Of a stretch of 64,000 nucleotides of DNA, positions 51,416 through 60,002 are shown piece after piece. The number at the start of each line of letters is the position of its first letter. The stretch's first letter is position 1. Below the pieces are notes generated by a model. It was not told the origin of the DNA and ran no database searches. It worked only from the letters and a program-made list of their open reading frames with translations. Made by a program: the position numbers and the translations under genes. Source of the stretch: Myxococcus eversor (GTDB taxonomy: Bacteria; Myxococcota; Myxococcia; Myxococcales; Myxococcaceae). The stretch spans positions 124,001-188,000 of the forward strand of contig NZ_JAAIXY010000019.1 of assembly GCF_010894455.1 (NCBI RefSeq), read 5' to 3'.

Positions 51416-51551
51416 GATGGAACCCTCCTGGGGGAACCATCATGAAATCCTGCTTTATCGATGATATACAGAATTACAGCTATATGGACTCATGCGACAC
51501 CGCTACATATGCCACCGTATTGAAACGTGAGAACCCGGGCCGGGTGGAGGC

Positions 51552-53594
51552 CTACTTGTCCCGCGACAGGATGACGACGCTGTAGGGGCCCAGGTTGTTG
51601 AGGGAGCCGCTGGCGGGCAGGCCATCCTTGCCGTTCCACTTGCCGCCCACGTCGAAGCTCTGGGCGTTGCCGAAGTCGCCGGAGTAGCCCTGCCAGTCGC
51701 TGTTGTAGCGCACCTTCCACGTGCCGTCGGAGGGCAGGCCCAGCTCGTAGTTGGAGAGCTGCTTGCCGCCGAAGTTGACGACGACGATGGTGTCGTCGCC
51801 CGGCCCGCCCTTGTCCCAGCGGTGGAAGGCGATGACCTTGTCGTTGTTGTTCACGTGGTGGACGTTGACGTTCTCCCCACGCAGGCCCGCGGTGTTGTCG
51901 TTCCAGTTGCGCCGCAGCTTGATGAGGTCCGTGTACGCCTGGTTGATGCCGGCGAAGGACTCCTTCTTCTGCCAGTCGAGCGGGTCGCCGTCCTGGAAGT
52001 GGCCGTCCTCGAGGAACTCCTGACCCTGGAAGATCATCGGAATGCCAGGGCTTGTCATCGTCAGCGCCGCGCCGATGAGCGAGCGCTTCTTGGCGTGGTA
52101 GCCACCGGAATCCCAGCCCCCCACTTCACTGGGCAGCCGCTGCTTGCCATTGGCCACTTCATCGTGGCTCTCCGTGTAGATGACACGCTGGGTGGCATTG
52201 CCGTTGTATTTGAAGCCAATCGCTTGGGCGACGGCGTTCATGTCGCGGTCCGCGTCGGAGAAGGCCGTCAGCGCCGTGCGCACGGGGTGCACGAAGTTTG
52301 CGTCCCACTGGCTGTCGAAGTTGGCGCCATCCGGGTGCGTGAGGCCGCCCTCGTTGCCCAGGTCCTCCGCGATGATGATTTTCTGCGGGAACTCGCGGTT
52401 GACGGCGTCGTTGATGTCCCGGAGCAACTGCCAGCCCTGCGGGTTGTCCGCGCCGCTGGCCTGGCGGATCTCCTTGGTGGCATCCAGCCGCAGGCCGTCC
52501 ATGTGGTAGTCGCGCAGCCACATCATCGCGTTGTCGCGCAGGTAGTCGCGCACCTCGGGGCGGCCGTAGTCCGGGCGCGTGTCGCCCCACGGCGTCTTCG
52601 CGCGCCAGTCCGTGTAGAAGTAGCTGCCGCCCTTGCCGTACGTCTCGCCGTCGAAGTCCCAGTGGGGCAGGTCACTGGGCCCCAGGTGGTTGTAGACGAC
52701 GTCCATCACCACGCCGATGCCGCGCTTGTGCGCCTCGTCGACGAAGCGCTTGAGGTCCTCGGGGCTGCCGTAGGCGCTCTCCGGCGCGTTGGGGAAGGCG
52801 GGGTTGTAGCCCCAGCTGAAGTCAGCGGCGAACTCGGCCGAGGGCATCACCTCGACGACGTTGATGCCCAGGTCCTTCAGGTGGTCCAGCTTGTCGATGG
52901 CGCTCTGCCAGTTGCCGGGGCCCCAGCCGGGTGAGTCGTTGAACGTGCCCACGTGCATCTCGTAGATGACCGCCTCGTTCCAGGCCGGCATCTTGAACTC
53001 CCAGTCGTGCTTCCACTCGTAGGACTTGTGGTCGACGATGACGGAGTTGCCCGTGGAGTTCGTCACGTCGTTGGCGCGCGGGTCTCCCTTCCAGCGCCAG
53101 TCGCCGTGCTTGCCCTGGATGACGTACTGGTACTGCTCGCCGGCCTTCGCGCCGGGGACGTCCAGGGAGAAGTTGCCGCTCGGCTCGCGCTTGAGCTCCA
53201 CCGACTCCCAGTTGCTGAAGTCACCGGCCACCTGCACCCGCTGGGCGTTGGGTGCCCAGACGCGGAACGTCGTCCCTCCGTCGTAGGGGATGGCGCCCAT
53301 GCCCGGACGACTGGAGGGCTGGGAGGGCATGGGGACGGCGGTGGCCCGGGGCAGCTCGGCGACGAGGCTCCCATCCTTGCGGACGATGTCGCGCCCCACG
53401 GGCCCATGGTCCGCCGGTGCACGCCGCGCCTCCGCGTTGCGCGTCTGCCGGACGTCGTCGAAGAAGTCCTTCACCGCCGGCCCGCGCGCGCCAGCCGCCT
53501 TCCCGCTGGACGCGGGGCGCTGCGACTCGGACTCGGTGGAACGGGACGTGGAGGAAGTCGCGGGACGGCTCGGTGGGGGAATCCGGGTGGGCAT
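51552..53594 (-). CDS. GH13 alpha-glucan branching enzyme/amylase-like protein with CBM48
   Basis: 680 residues. Residues 1-95 are a Ser/Pro/Arg/Ala-rich leader without a Sec signal. Residues about 100-190 match CBM48 (FRVWAPNAQRVQVAGDFSNW). The GH13 barrel shows DVVYNHLG, the nucleophile Asp371 in GLRLDATKE, acid/base Glu410 in IIAEDLG and Asp478 in YTESHDEV. This set and the N-terminal CBM48 fit branching enzymes or related amylases; glycogen metabolism or trehalose synthesis is possible. A C-terminal beta domain follows. A hairpin lies upstream at 53643-53660. The leader recalls those of other putative non-Sec exported enzymes in the window. Confidence 0.82.
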   Translation of the reverse strand: MPTRIPPPSRPATSSTSRSTESESQRPASSGKAAGARGPAVKDFFDDVRQTRNAEARRAPADHGPVGRDIVRKDGSLVAELPRATAVPMPSQPSSRPGMGAIPYDGGTTFRVWAPNAQRVQVAGDFSNWESVELKREPSGNFSLDVPGAKAGEQYQYVIQGKHGDWRWKGDPRANDVTNSTGNSVIVDHKSYEWKHDWEFKMPAWNEAVIYEMHVGTFNDSPGWGPGNWQSAIDKLDHLKDLGINVVEVMPSAEFAADFSWGYNPAFPNAPESAYGSPEDLKRFVDEAHKRGIGVVMDVVYNHLGPSDLPHWDFDGETYGKGGSYFYTDWRAKTPWGDTRPDYGRPEVRDYLRDNAMMWLRDYHMDGLRLDATKEIRQASGADNPQGWQLLRDINDAVNREFPQKIIIAEDLGNEGGLTHPDGANFDSQWDANFVHPVRTALTAFSDADRDMNAVAQAIGFKYNGNATQRVIYTESHDEVANGKQRLPSEVGGWDSGGYHAKKRSLIGAALTMTSPGIPMIFQGQEFLEDGHFQDGDPLDWQKKESFAGINQAYTDLIKLRRNWNDNTAGLRGENVNVHHVNNNDKVIAFHRWDKGGPGDDTIVVVNFGGKQLSNYELGLPSDGTWKVRYNSDWQGYSGDFGNAQSFDVGGKWNGKDGLPASGSLNNLGPYSVVILSRDK

Positions 53595-53642
53595 GGCTCG
53601 GCCGTTGTCTGGAGAAGTCCAGAATCAGTATCGAGCACACGC

Positions 53643-53660
53643 CCTCAAGGTTGCTTGAGG
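53643..53660 (-). promoter_or_regulatory. Inverted repeat upstream of GH13 gene
   Basis: CCTCAAG (53643-53649), GTTG, CTTGAGG (53654-53660) is a perfect 7-bp dyad about 50-65 bases before the start at 53594. It may be an operator or leader hairpin; no regulator is assigned. Confidence 0.45.
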
Positions 53661-53752
53661 CATGTGACAGCAGCTGCTGGAGCCCGCTGAAACAGCATCA
53701 ACCTGAAAACAAAAACACGTTATTCACGGCTGATACCCGCGCGCCCCACACC

Positions 53753-53769
53753 GTGGGACTGAGTCCCAC
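53753..53769 (-). terminator. Short palindrome after SRPBCC gene
   Basis: GTGGGAC (53753-53759), TGA, GTCCCAC (53763-53769) is a perfect 7-bp dyad 12 bases past the stop of the minus-strand gene at 53781. Its size fits a weak terminator. Confidence 0.4.
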
Positions 53770-53780
53770 CCGACCGGGCC

Positions 53781-54419
53781 CTACTCGTGCGGGTAATGCG
53801 CGTCCCGGGCGACGACGACGTCCGGGGCCGCATCGCGGTTCAGGGCGTCTCCGTGAAAGCCGGCCTCCCCCATGGAAGGAGCGGAGCCTCCGCGTCGGGC
53901 CTCGGCCACGCTCTTGAGGTCGGCCAGGCCCTGCTCGAAGTCCCGGCCCATCACCTCGTCCATGCTGGCGAAGAGCTGGAGGGCCTTGCCGGCGAAGGTG
54001 TTCTCCCCGGACATCACCCACGTCAGCGTCACGCCGTCCGCGGTGGGGGTGAGCAGGTACTCGCTGGTGTTGGTGGCCCGCATGGGCACGGTGAAGTCGA
54101 GCCGGATTCGCACGTAGGTGTTCGGACGGCTCTCCACGATTTCCATCCGCCCCGAGCCCGTCCGCTCCCCCCGCCACGCGTAGATGGCGCCCACACCCGA
54201 GGGCGCGCCCTCGAAGGAGACGTGCTGGGTGGGCTCCAGCTTCCACCAGGGCGACCACTGCTCCCAGTGTTGGAAGTCGTTCACCAACGCGAAGACGACC
54301 TCGGCGGGTGCCTGGATGTTCGCGCTGCGTTCGACGCGGAACGTGCCGGGTCGCTGGCCGATGGCGATGAGCAACCCGACGACGGCGACCATCGAGACGA
54401 TGCCTGATGTCCTCTTCAT
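53781..54419 (-). CDS. Membrane-anchored SRPBCC (polyketide cyclase/START-like) protein
   Basis: 212 residues from ATG 54419. An N-terminal hydrophobic segment (IVSMVAVVGLLIAIG) should anchor it. The SRPBCC fold opens with VERSANIQAPAEVVFALVNDFQHWEQWSPW, which is typical, and continues through AIYAWRGERTGSGRMEIVE and GVTLTWVMSG. These proteins bind hydrophobic ligands in a deep pocket. The last 40 residues (GGSAPSMGEAGFHGDALNRD) are a low-complexity tail. It is divergent from the DHA2 exporter at 54639 with a 219-bp gap, so the two may be co-regulated; that is inference. Confidence 0.82.
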   Translation of the reverse strand: MKRTSGIVSMVAVVGLLIAIGQRPGTFRVERSANIQAPAEVVFALVNDFQHWEQWSPWWKLEPTQHVSFEGAPSGVGAIYAWRGERTGSGRMEIVESRPNTYVRIRLDFTVPMRATNTSEYLLTPTADGVTLTWVMSGENTFAGKALQLFASMDEVMGRDFEQGLADLKSVAEARRGGSAPSMGEAGFHGDALNRDAAPDVVVARDAHYPHE

Positions 54420-54638
54420 GAAAACTCCCGGACGTTCAAAAGGAATGGATACGTCGGGCCCCCCCGGGCCATGCACCGAGCGCTCAATCGCCGCTCTGCA
54501 GCGGCGACGAACGAGGACCCCTCAGATCGACACGGGGTTTGCGATTTTCCTGGTCTTTCCAAGTACGCGGAATGATTGATGCTGGCACCCCCGGAGGGCT
54601 CCCATTAGAAGTGGGCGGCCTCTTCGACGCCGGACACC

Positions 54639-56111
54639 ATGAGAAATACCCACCGTCCCCTCACCACCGTGGCCCTGGCCCTGAGTCTCTTCATGGCGGC
54701 GTTGGAGGTGACAGTCGTGTCCACCGCCATGCCCACCGTGGTGGGGGAGCTGGGTGGCATCCAGAGCTACGCGTGGGTCTTCACCGCGTACATGCTGTCC
54801 TCCACAATCACGGTGCCCATCTACGGGAAGCTGGCGGACCTGTACGGTCGCAAGCCCATCATCCTGTTCGGCATCGGGCTGTTCCTGGTGGGCTCCATCG
54901 CCAGCGGGCTGGCGTCGTCCATGGGGATGCTCATCGCCTTCCGGACGCTTCAGGGCCTGGGTGCGGGGGCCATCCAGCCGGTGGCGCTCACCATGATTGG
55001 GGACCTGTACACGATGGAGGAGCGGGCCCGGGTGCAGGGGGCCTTCAGCGCGGTGTGGGGCGTGGCGGGACTGGTGGGCCCCGTCACCGGCGGACTCATC
55101 GTGAAGTACCTGAGCTGGCACTGGATTTTCTTCATCAACGTGCCGGTGGGGATGCTGACCTTCGCGCTCATCGTCACGTTCTTCCACGAGCGGGTGCAGC
55201 GCAAACCGCAGCAGCTGGACTATGCGGGCGCGGCGCTCCTGTGCGCCGGTGTGGTGGCGCTGCTCTTCGGAGTGCAGGGCGTGGGCATGAACCTGTGGGC
55301 CCTGCCGGTCGCGCTGGGACTGCTGGTGGCCTTCGTCCAGGTGGAGCGCCGAGCCTCCGCGCCTGTCATCCCGATGACGCTTTTCAAGTACCCCGCCATC
55401 GCCATCTCCTCCATTGCAGGAGCGCTCTTCTCCGCGGCGATGTTCGGAGCGACGACGTACGTGCCGCTGTACGTGCAGGCGGTGCTGGGCAGCTCGCCCA
55501 CGGTGGCGGGCGGCATGATTACGCCGATGATTGTCGGCTGGCCGCTGGCGGCGGTGTTCGCGGGGAAGCTGCTCTTGCGCGTGGGCTTCCGGCCGCTCAT
55601 CGTCGGAGGGCTGGCGCTGACGGTGGTGGGCACGACGTTGATGGCGCTGCTGCTCAAGCAGGACGCGCCCCTGCTCGCGCTCCAGGTGGCGATGGCGCTG
55701 TTCGGCGTCGGCCTGGGCTTCGCGTCCACGGCGCTGCTCATCGCGGTGCAGACGAGCGTGGGCTGGGAGCTGCGCGGCGTGGCCACCGCGAGCAACATGT
55801 TCTTCCGCACCATTGGTGGCGTGCTGGGCGTGGGGTTGATGGGCGGGGTGATGGTGTCGCGCCTGCTGGCGGACCCGACGATTCCCATCGAGGCCGCCAA
55901 CGCGCTGCTCGGCCCCGAGCGCAGCCACTCCGCCATTCCGGAGGCGATGCTGAGGTCATTGAGCGGCGCGCTGACGTCGGGGCTGACCGTCAACTTCTGG
56001 CTCATCTGCCTCTTCGCGGTGGGCGCCTTCATCGCGGGCCTGTTCTTCCCGCGCGTCCAGCGCAACGCGGGCACGCCCGTCCCCGCCGAGGCCACCGCCG
56101 CGCAGCACTGA
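54639..56111 (+). CDS. DHA2-family MFS drug/metabolite exporter (14-TMS type)
   Basis: 490 residues, hydrophobic throughout with about 14 membrane helices. The DHA2 signatures are present: LEVTVVSTAMPTVVGEL in helix 1, LADLYGRKPIILFG between helices 2 and 3, and GVWGVAGLVGPVTGG (motif C region, antiporter type). Proteins of the EmrB/QacA group export drugs, dyes or siderophores using the proton gradient. No membrane-fusion partner is adjacent. It is convergent with the S41 peptidase gene, 10 bp away. Confidence 0.9.
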   Translation: MRNTHRPLTTVALALSLFMAALEVTVVSTAMPTVVGELGGIQSYAWVFTAYMLSSTITVPIYGKLADLYGRKPIILFGIGLFLVGSIASGLASSMGMLIAFRTLQGLGAGAIQPVALTMIGDLYTMEERARVQGAFSAVWGVAGLVGPVTGGLIVKYLSWHWIFFINVPVGMLTFALIVTFFHERVQRKPQQLDYAGAALLCAGVVALLFGVQGVGMNLWALPVALGLLVAFVQVERRASAPVIPMTLFKYPAIAISSIAGALFSAAMFGATTYVPLYVQAVLGSSPTVAGGMITPMIVGWPLAAVFAGKLLLRVGFRPLIVGGLALTVVGTTLMALLLKQDAPLLALQVAMALFGVGLGFASTALLIAVQTSVGWELRGVATASNMFFRTIGGVLGVGLMGGVMVSRLLADPTIPIEAANALLGPERSHSAIPEAMLRSLSGALTSGLTVNFWLICLFAVGAFIAGLFFPRVQRNAGTPVPAEATAAQH

Positions 56112-56121
56112 AGCGCGCGCC

Positions 56122-57540
56122 CTACCCCCGCGCGAAGACACGAGGGGCGGGCTCCGTCACCCAGAACAGCTCCAGCGCCTTGCCCGGCAACCTCACGCGC
56201 AAGCTGTCCGAGCTCTCGACGGCGAAGAGGCCGTCTTCCGTCATGGGCACCAGCCGGCTGGGCGGACGGCCTGGACGCACGAGCCACAAGCTCCCGTCAC
56301 GCAAGCTCACCTCGATATCGCCATAGCGCCCCGCCAACGATTTGAGTCGCGCCGGGGAGAGCGACACGGGCAGGAGCTTCGCTTCCAGGCCGACGCGCGC
56401 CCACGCGTACTCGGCCCGCTCCGGGGCCGTGGCTCCGGAGCGCTGGGACAGGCCCTCCAGTGCCATGGACAGGGCGACGTCCAGGGCCTCGGCGGAGGGC
56501 ACCTCCCGGTCCGGCGCCACGCCCGTGCCCTCCCAGTTGGACTGGCTGACGGCATGGACGGGGCGACCTTCCGACACGCTCAACTGGAAGCACGGGGCCA
56601 CCGGGAGCAATGCGTTGTTGTTCGCCGCGCCCGCCGTCCGGGTGCCCACCAGCGTGCCCAGCTTGAACTGCTGCACGTCGTACGCGAAGTCCTCACCCGC
56701 GGAGCCCACGCGGCCATCAATCAGGACATACAGCGGCTTGCCCGTCAGGCGCCCCGCGGGCACGTGCTCCAGCGTGCGCGACTGCGCCGGCGGCTGGGTG
56801 CCACTCTGGAACGTCATCAACAACGTGTCAGGCGCCAGGAAGTGGCTGACCAGGTACTGCACCGCCGCGTGCGAGCCACCGCCGTTGCCGCGCAGGTCGA
56901 TGATGAGGGCGTCACCGTCGCGCAGGAACCGCATCGCGTCGTCATAGGCTCCGCCGGTCTCGTCGCGAACCCACATGAAGCCGGTGACTTTCATCGAGCG
57001 CACGTTGCCTGGATGGACCTTCAGCTCCGTCAGGCCGTGGTGCTGACGCTGGGCCTGCTTCCGGTGGAACGCCTCGGCGCTGTCGCCCGCGGAAGACTTC
57101 GGGCCGGCCTGCTGCGCGGCGAACCAGGCGGGGTCGTGAATCAGGTACAGGTGCCCGTCTCCGCTGGCCGACTTCAAGTCTTCGGTGATGTGCTCCGCGA
57201 GCTGGCCCGGCGTGTTGCCCGCGTACCGCCCGGACTTCCGGCCTCGAGCGAGTCGCTCGAGGATGACCGCCCGCTTCTCAGGGAAGACATATGAGCGCTG
57301 GATGGCCGACTCGATGGAGTCCAGGGCGGTGGCCAGCTCCGCTGGAGTGAGAGGCCCGCGCGAGGGCGGCTGGGGTGGAGCCATCGCCGGATGGGGATGA
57401 GCACCTCCGCCCGACTCCGCCGGAGTGAGCCGCCCCTGCGTGGGCGCCATGCGAGGGGCGGCCTTCGACTGGGCAGAGGCGCCTCCACCCAGGAGAAGCA
57501 GCGAGGCAAGGACGGCGAGCCACGGCCTAGGCATCTTCAT
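56122..57540 (-). CDS. Exported S41-family (tail-specific/C-terminal processing-like) peptidase
   Basis: 472 residues from ATG 57540, overlapping the MarR gene by 14 bp. A signal peptide (PWLAVLASLLLLGGGASA) leads into a Pro-rich linker. The S41 core carries DALIIDLRGNGGGSHAAVQYLVS and the nucleophile Ser280 in GRVGSAGEDFAYDVQQ; the usual general base Lys cannot be fixed, so it may be of the tricorn/IRBP group. The C-terminal 100 residues form another beta domain. Probably a periplasmic or secreted protease. It shares a promoter with the MarR-type repressor, so it is likely under its control. Confidence 0.82.
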   Translation of the reverse strand: MKMPRPWLAVLASLLLLGGGASAQSKAAPRMAPTQGRLTPAESGGGAHPHPAMAPPQPPSRGPLTPAELATALDSIESAIQRSYVFPEKRAVILERLARGRKSGRYAGNTPGQLAEHITEDLKSASGDGHLYLIHDPAWFAAQQAGPKSSAGDSAEAFHRKQAQRQHHGLTELKVHPGNVRSMKVTGFMWVRDETGGAYDDAMRFLRDGDALIIDLRGNGGGSHAAVQYLVSHFLAPDTLLMTFQSGTQPPAQSRTLEHVPAGRLTGKPLYVLIDGRVGSAGEDFAYDVQQFKLGTLVGTRTAGAANNNALLPVAPCFQLSVSEGRPVHAVSQSNWEGTGVAPDREVPSAEALDVALSMALEGLSQRSGATAPERAEYAWARVGLEAKLLPVSLSPARLKSLAGRYGDIEVSLRDGSLWLVRPGRPPSRLVPMTEDGLFAVESSDSLRVRLPGKALELFWVTEPAPRVFARG

Positions 57541-58045
57541 CGGAGTCTCCGGTGTCATTCGAGGTGTCGAGTCCCAGCCGCTCCCCGGCCCGGGCGCGCA
57601 GTCCTCTCCGGTCCAGGGCCTGGTCCAATCCATCCAGCTGCGCCATCAGCGTGGGAGCGCCCTCGCGCAACAGTTCGTCCGCCGCCTGGGCGATGGCGGT
57701 CCACAGCGGCGCGAGGCGCGTGGCCGTCCGCTGTCCCTTCGCGCTGAGCAGCAGACGCTGGCGACGGCCGTCCTCCGGGTCCGCCTTGCTGAGAATGAGG
57801 CCCTCGCGCTCCAGCGCGGTGCGCACCTGACTGACCGCCGCATGGGTGATGCCCAGCCGCACAGCCAGCTCGCCCACCGTCAGCGGGCCGGAGTCACGCA
57901 AGGTCGTGAAGACCGCGTACCAGCGAGGCTCGAACCGCTCGCCCGCCGCGCGGTAGAGGGCGAGCACGTCCCGGTCCATCCGCTCCACGAGCCGCCGCAA
58001 GCGCGTCCCGAAAGCCAGGGTGCCCTGCTTCTTGAGGGAGTCCAC
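57527..58045 (-). CDS. MarR-family transcriptional regulator
   Basis: 172 residues from a GTG at 58045. The winged helix (LTVGELAVRLGITHAAVSQVRTAL, REGLILSKADPEDGRRQRLLLSAKG) matches MarR/DUF24 regulators, followed by a dimerisation helix tail and an acidic C-terminus. It overlaps the S41 peptidase gene by 14 bp. A perfect dyad (58047-58070) lies directly before its start codon, a position that would block both transcription and translation when bound. Its ligand is unknown. Confidence 0.9.
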   Translation of the reverse strand: MDSLKKQGTLAFGTRLRRLVERMDRDVLALYRAAGERFEPRWYAVFTTLRDSGPLTVGELAVRLGITHAAVSQVRTALEREGLILSKADPEDGRRQRLLLSAKGQRTATRLAPLWTAIAQAADELLREGAPTLMAQLDGLDQALDRRGLRARAGERLGLDTSNDTGDSDEDA

Positions 58046-58046
58046 G

Positions 58047-58070
58047 AACTCCGTTATTGCTTACGGAGTT
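58047..58070. promoter_or_regulatory. Inverted-repeat operator touching the MarR start codon
   Basis: Arms AACTCCGT (58047-58054) and ACGGAGTT (58063-58070) are perfect complements with an 8-bp spacer. The repeat ends one base from the GTG start, so transcription must start inside or very close to it. Probably the MarR-type regulator's own site. Confidence 0.7.
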
Positions 58071-58201
58071 TCGCGGCGCAAGGACGTCGCGAATGGCAGG
58101 CCCTGAACCCGGCCCCCGCCGACCCGAGCACCATCGACCCACGCTCCATGGACGCCCTGAAGGACTTCCTCCGTCGGAGCGACGCGCTCGCTCACGCACG
58201 A

Positions 58202-58231
58202 CGGGAGCGTGCCCCCACGGACACGCTCCCG
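58202..58231 (-). terminator. Strong hairpin after glutamate decarboxylase gene
   Basis: Arms CGGGAGCGTG (58202-58211) and CACGCTCCCG (58222-58231) are perfect over 10 bp with a 10-nt loop. They lie about 20 bases past the gene's stop at 58252. There is no T run. Confidence 0.65.
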
Positions 58232-58251
58232 TCCTTCCCTGCGACAGTCGC

Positions 58252-59643
58252 TCAGTGGTGGTAGCCGGACGCTTCTTCCCGCGTCATCGGCGCGCTCACC
58301 GGGTGGCGCTTGAAGTGCTCGATGCAGGCGATGAGGTCCGTCACCAGCAGCGTGGCCAAGTCCCTGCTGACGCCGTGGCGCACCAGCACGCGCTGCACCA
58401 CCAGATCCTCGATGTTGGCGGGCATGGGGTACGCGGGCACCAGCCAGCCGCGCTCACGCAGCCGGTCCGCCAGGTCGTAGAGGGTGAAGCCTGGATTCGT
58501 TCCGTCCTTCAGCTTCCAGCACACGCCGGGCACGCCGCCCCGACCGTCGTAGACGATGTCGAACAGGCCAATCTGTTCAATGGCCTTCGCGATGACATTC
58601 GCCGTGTCCGAGCACGACTGCTGCAATCGCCGGTAGCCCTCCCGCCCCAGCCGGAGGAAGTTGTAGTACTGGATGACAATCTGCCCGCCCGGCCGCGAGA
58701 AGTTCAGCGCGAACGTCGGCATGTCGCCGCCCAGGTAGTCCACGCGGAAGATGAGCTCCTCGGGCAGGTCCTCCTTGTCGCGCCACACCACCCAGCCGCA
58801 GCCCAGCGGCGTGAGGCCGAACTTGTGGCCGGAGGCGTTGATGGACTTCACGCGCGGCAGCTTGAAGTCCCAGACGACGTCCTGGTGGATGAAGGGCGCG
58901 AGGAAGCCGCCACTGGCCGCGTCCACGTGGATGGGGATGTCCATTCCGGTGCGCTTCTGGAGGTCATCCAGCGCGGCGGCGATCTCCTGCACCGGCTCGT
59001 AGAGCAGGTTGAAGGTGACGCCCAGCGTGGGCACGACGCCGATGGTGTTCTCGTCGCACAGCTTGAGCACCTCCGCGGGCGTCATCACCATGCGGCCCTT
59101 GGCCAGCGGCACCTGGCGCAGCTCCACGTCGAAGTAGCGCGCGAACTTGTGCCAGCAGATCTGCACCGGCCCGCAGATGAGGTTGGGCTTGTCGGTGGGC
59201 TTGCCTTCCGCCTCGCGCCGCTTGCGCCAGCGCCACTTCAGCGCGAGTCCGCCCAGCATCGCCGCCTCGCTGGAGCCGGTGGTGGAGCAGCCCATGGCGG
59301 TGGACGCGGACGGCGCGTGCCACAGGTCAGCGAGCATGTTCACGCAGCGCGTCTCGATTTCGGCGGTCTGCGGGTACTCGTCCTTATCAATCATGTTCTT
59401 GTCGAGGCACTCATCCATCAGCTTGTGCACCTGGGGCTCGGACCAGGTCTGGCAGAAGGTGGCCAGGTTCTGCCGGGAGTTGCCATCCAGCAGCAGCTCG
59501 TCGTGCACGACGGCGTAGGCGTGCTCGGCGCTGTGCTCCTCGTCCGGGATGCGATACTTCGGCATCGGGACGGACAGGTCCGGCGAGGCGTAGACGTCAT
59601 CGTTCAGTCGGTCCCGGACTTCATCTTTGCCATGCAGGGGCAT
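58252..59643 (-). CDS. gadB: Glutamate decarboxylase (PLP-dependent)
   Basis: 463 residues, about the length of E. coli GadB. Group II decarboxylase landmarks are present: GCSTTGSSEAAMLGGLALK, HVDAASGGFLAPF, and PLP-binding Lys274 in INASGHKFGLTPLG. FDVELRQVPL and PGGQIVIQYYNF complete the usual blocks. It converts glutamate to GABA and consumes a proton, which gives acid resistance in enterobacteria. No glutamate/GABA antiporter lies next to it, and the C-terminus ends SGYHH, two histidines where E. coli has its pH-sensing tail. A strong hairpin follows. Confidence 0.93.
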   Translation of the reverse strand: MPLHGKDEVRDRLNDDVYASPDLSVPMPKYRIPDEEHSAEHAYAVVHDELLLDGNSRQNLATFCQTWSEPQVHKLMDECLDKNMIDKDEYPQTAEIETRCVNMLADLWHAPSASTAMGCSTTGSSEAAMLGGLALKWRWRKRREAEGKPTDKPNLICGPVQICWHKFARYFDVELRQVPLAKGRMVMTPAEVLKLCDENTIGVVPTLGVTFNLLYEPVQEIAAALDDLQKRTGMDIPIHVDAASGGFLAPFIHQDVVWDFKLPRVKSINASGHKFGLTPLGCGWVVWRDKEDLPEELIFRVDYLGGDMPTFALNFSRPGGQIVIQYYNFLRLGREGYRRLQQSCSDTANVIAKAIEQIGLFDIVYDGRGGVPGVCWKLKDGTNPGFTLYDLADRLRERGWLVPAYPMPANIEDLVVQRVLVRHGVSRDLATLLVTDLIACIEHFKRHPVSAPMTREEASGYHH

Positions 59644-60002
59644 GTGTCTCTCTCCTCGCGGCGGTGCACGGTGAAGGCATCACTGGGACGTGAGATGGCG
59701 TCACCCGCCCGGAGGGGCGTCGTCTCCAGGAGAGGGGCGAGCCGCCGGGCAGCCGTCCGCTCCGCCTGGAGGATGCGGGTTGTCAGGTGCGCCGGCTTCG
59801 GGTTCGAAGCGACGGGAGAGATCGCCCTCCCCTCCCTGCCGCCCTGACTCCAGGAGCGCCGCGAGGCGATGGCTTTCAGCCTGGGCGTGTCTGGAGGCCC
59901 TCGCCTCGCGGCCCATGAGCCGCGTTCATACGGCCCTGGAGCCGTGAGAAGGGCCCCCTCATGGGGGACGGCCACGGCATGCCGTCTGCAATCTCACGGG
60001 GC
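59644..60002. other. Divergent intergenic region between gadB and the CBM9-like gene
   Basis: 359 bases that should hold both promoters. Open frames here have poor composition, and I found no clear binding-site repeat. Nothing else is seen. Confidence 0.5.
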
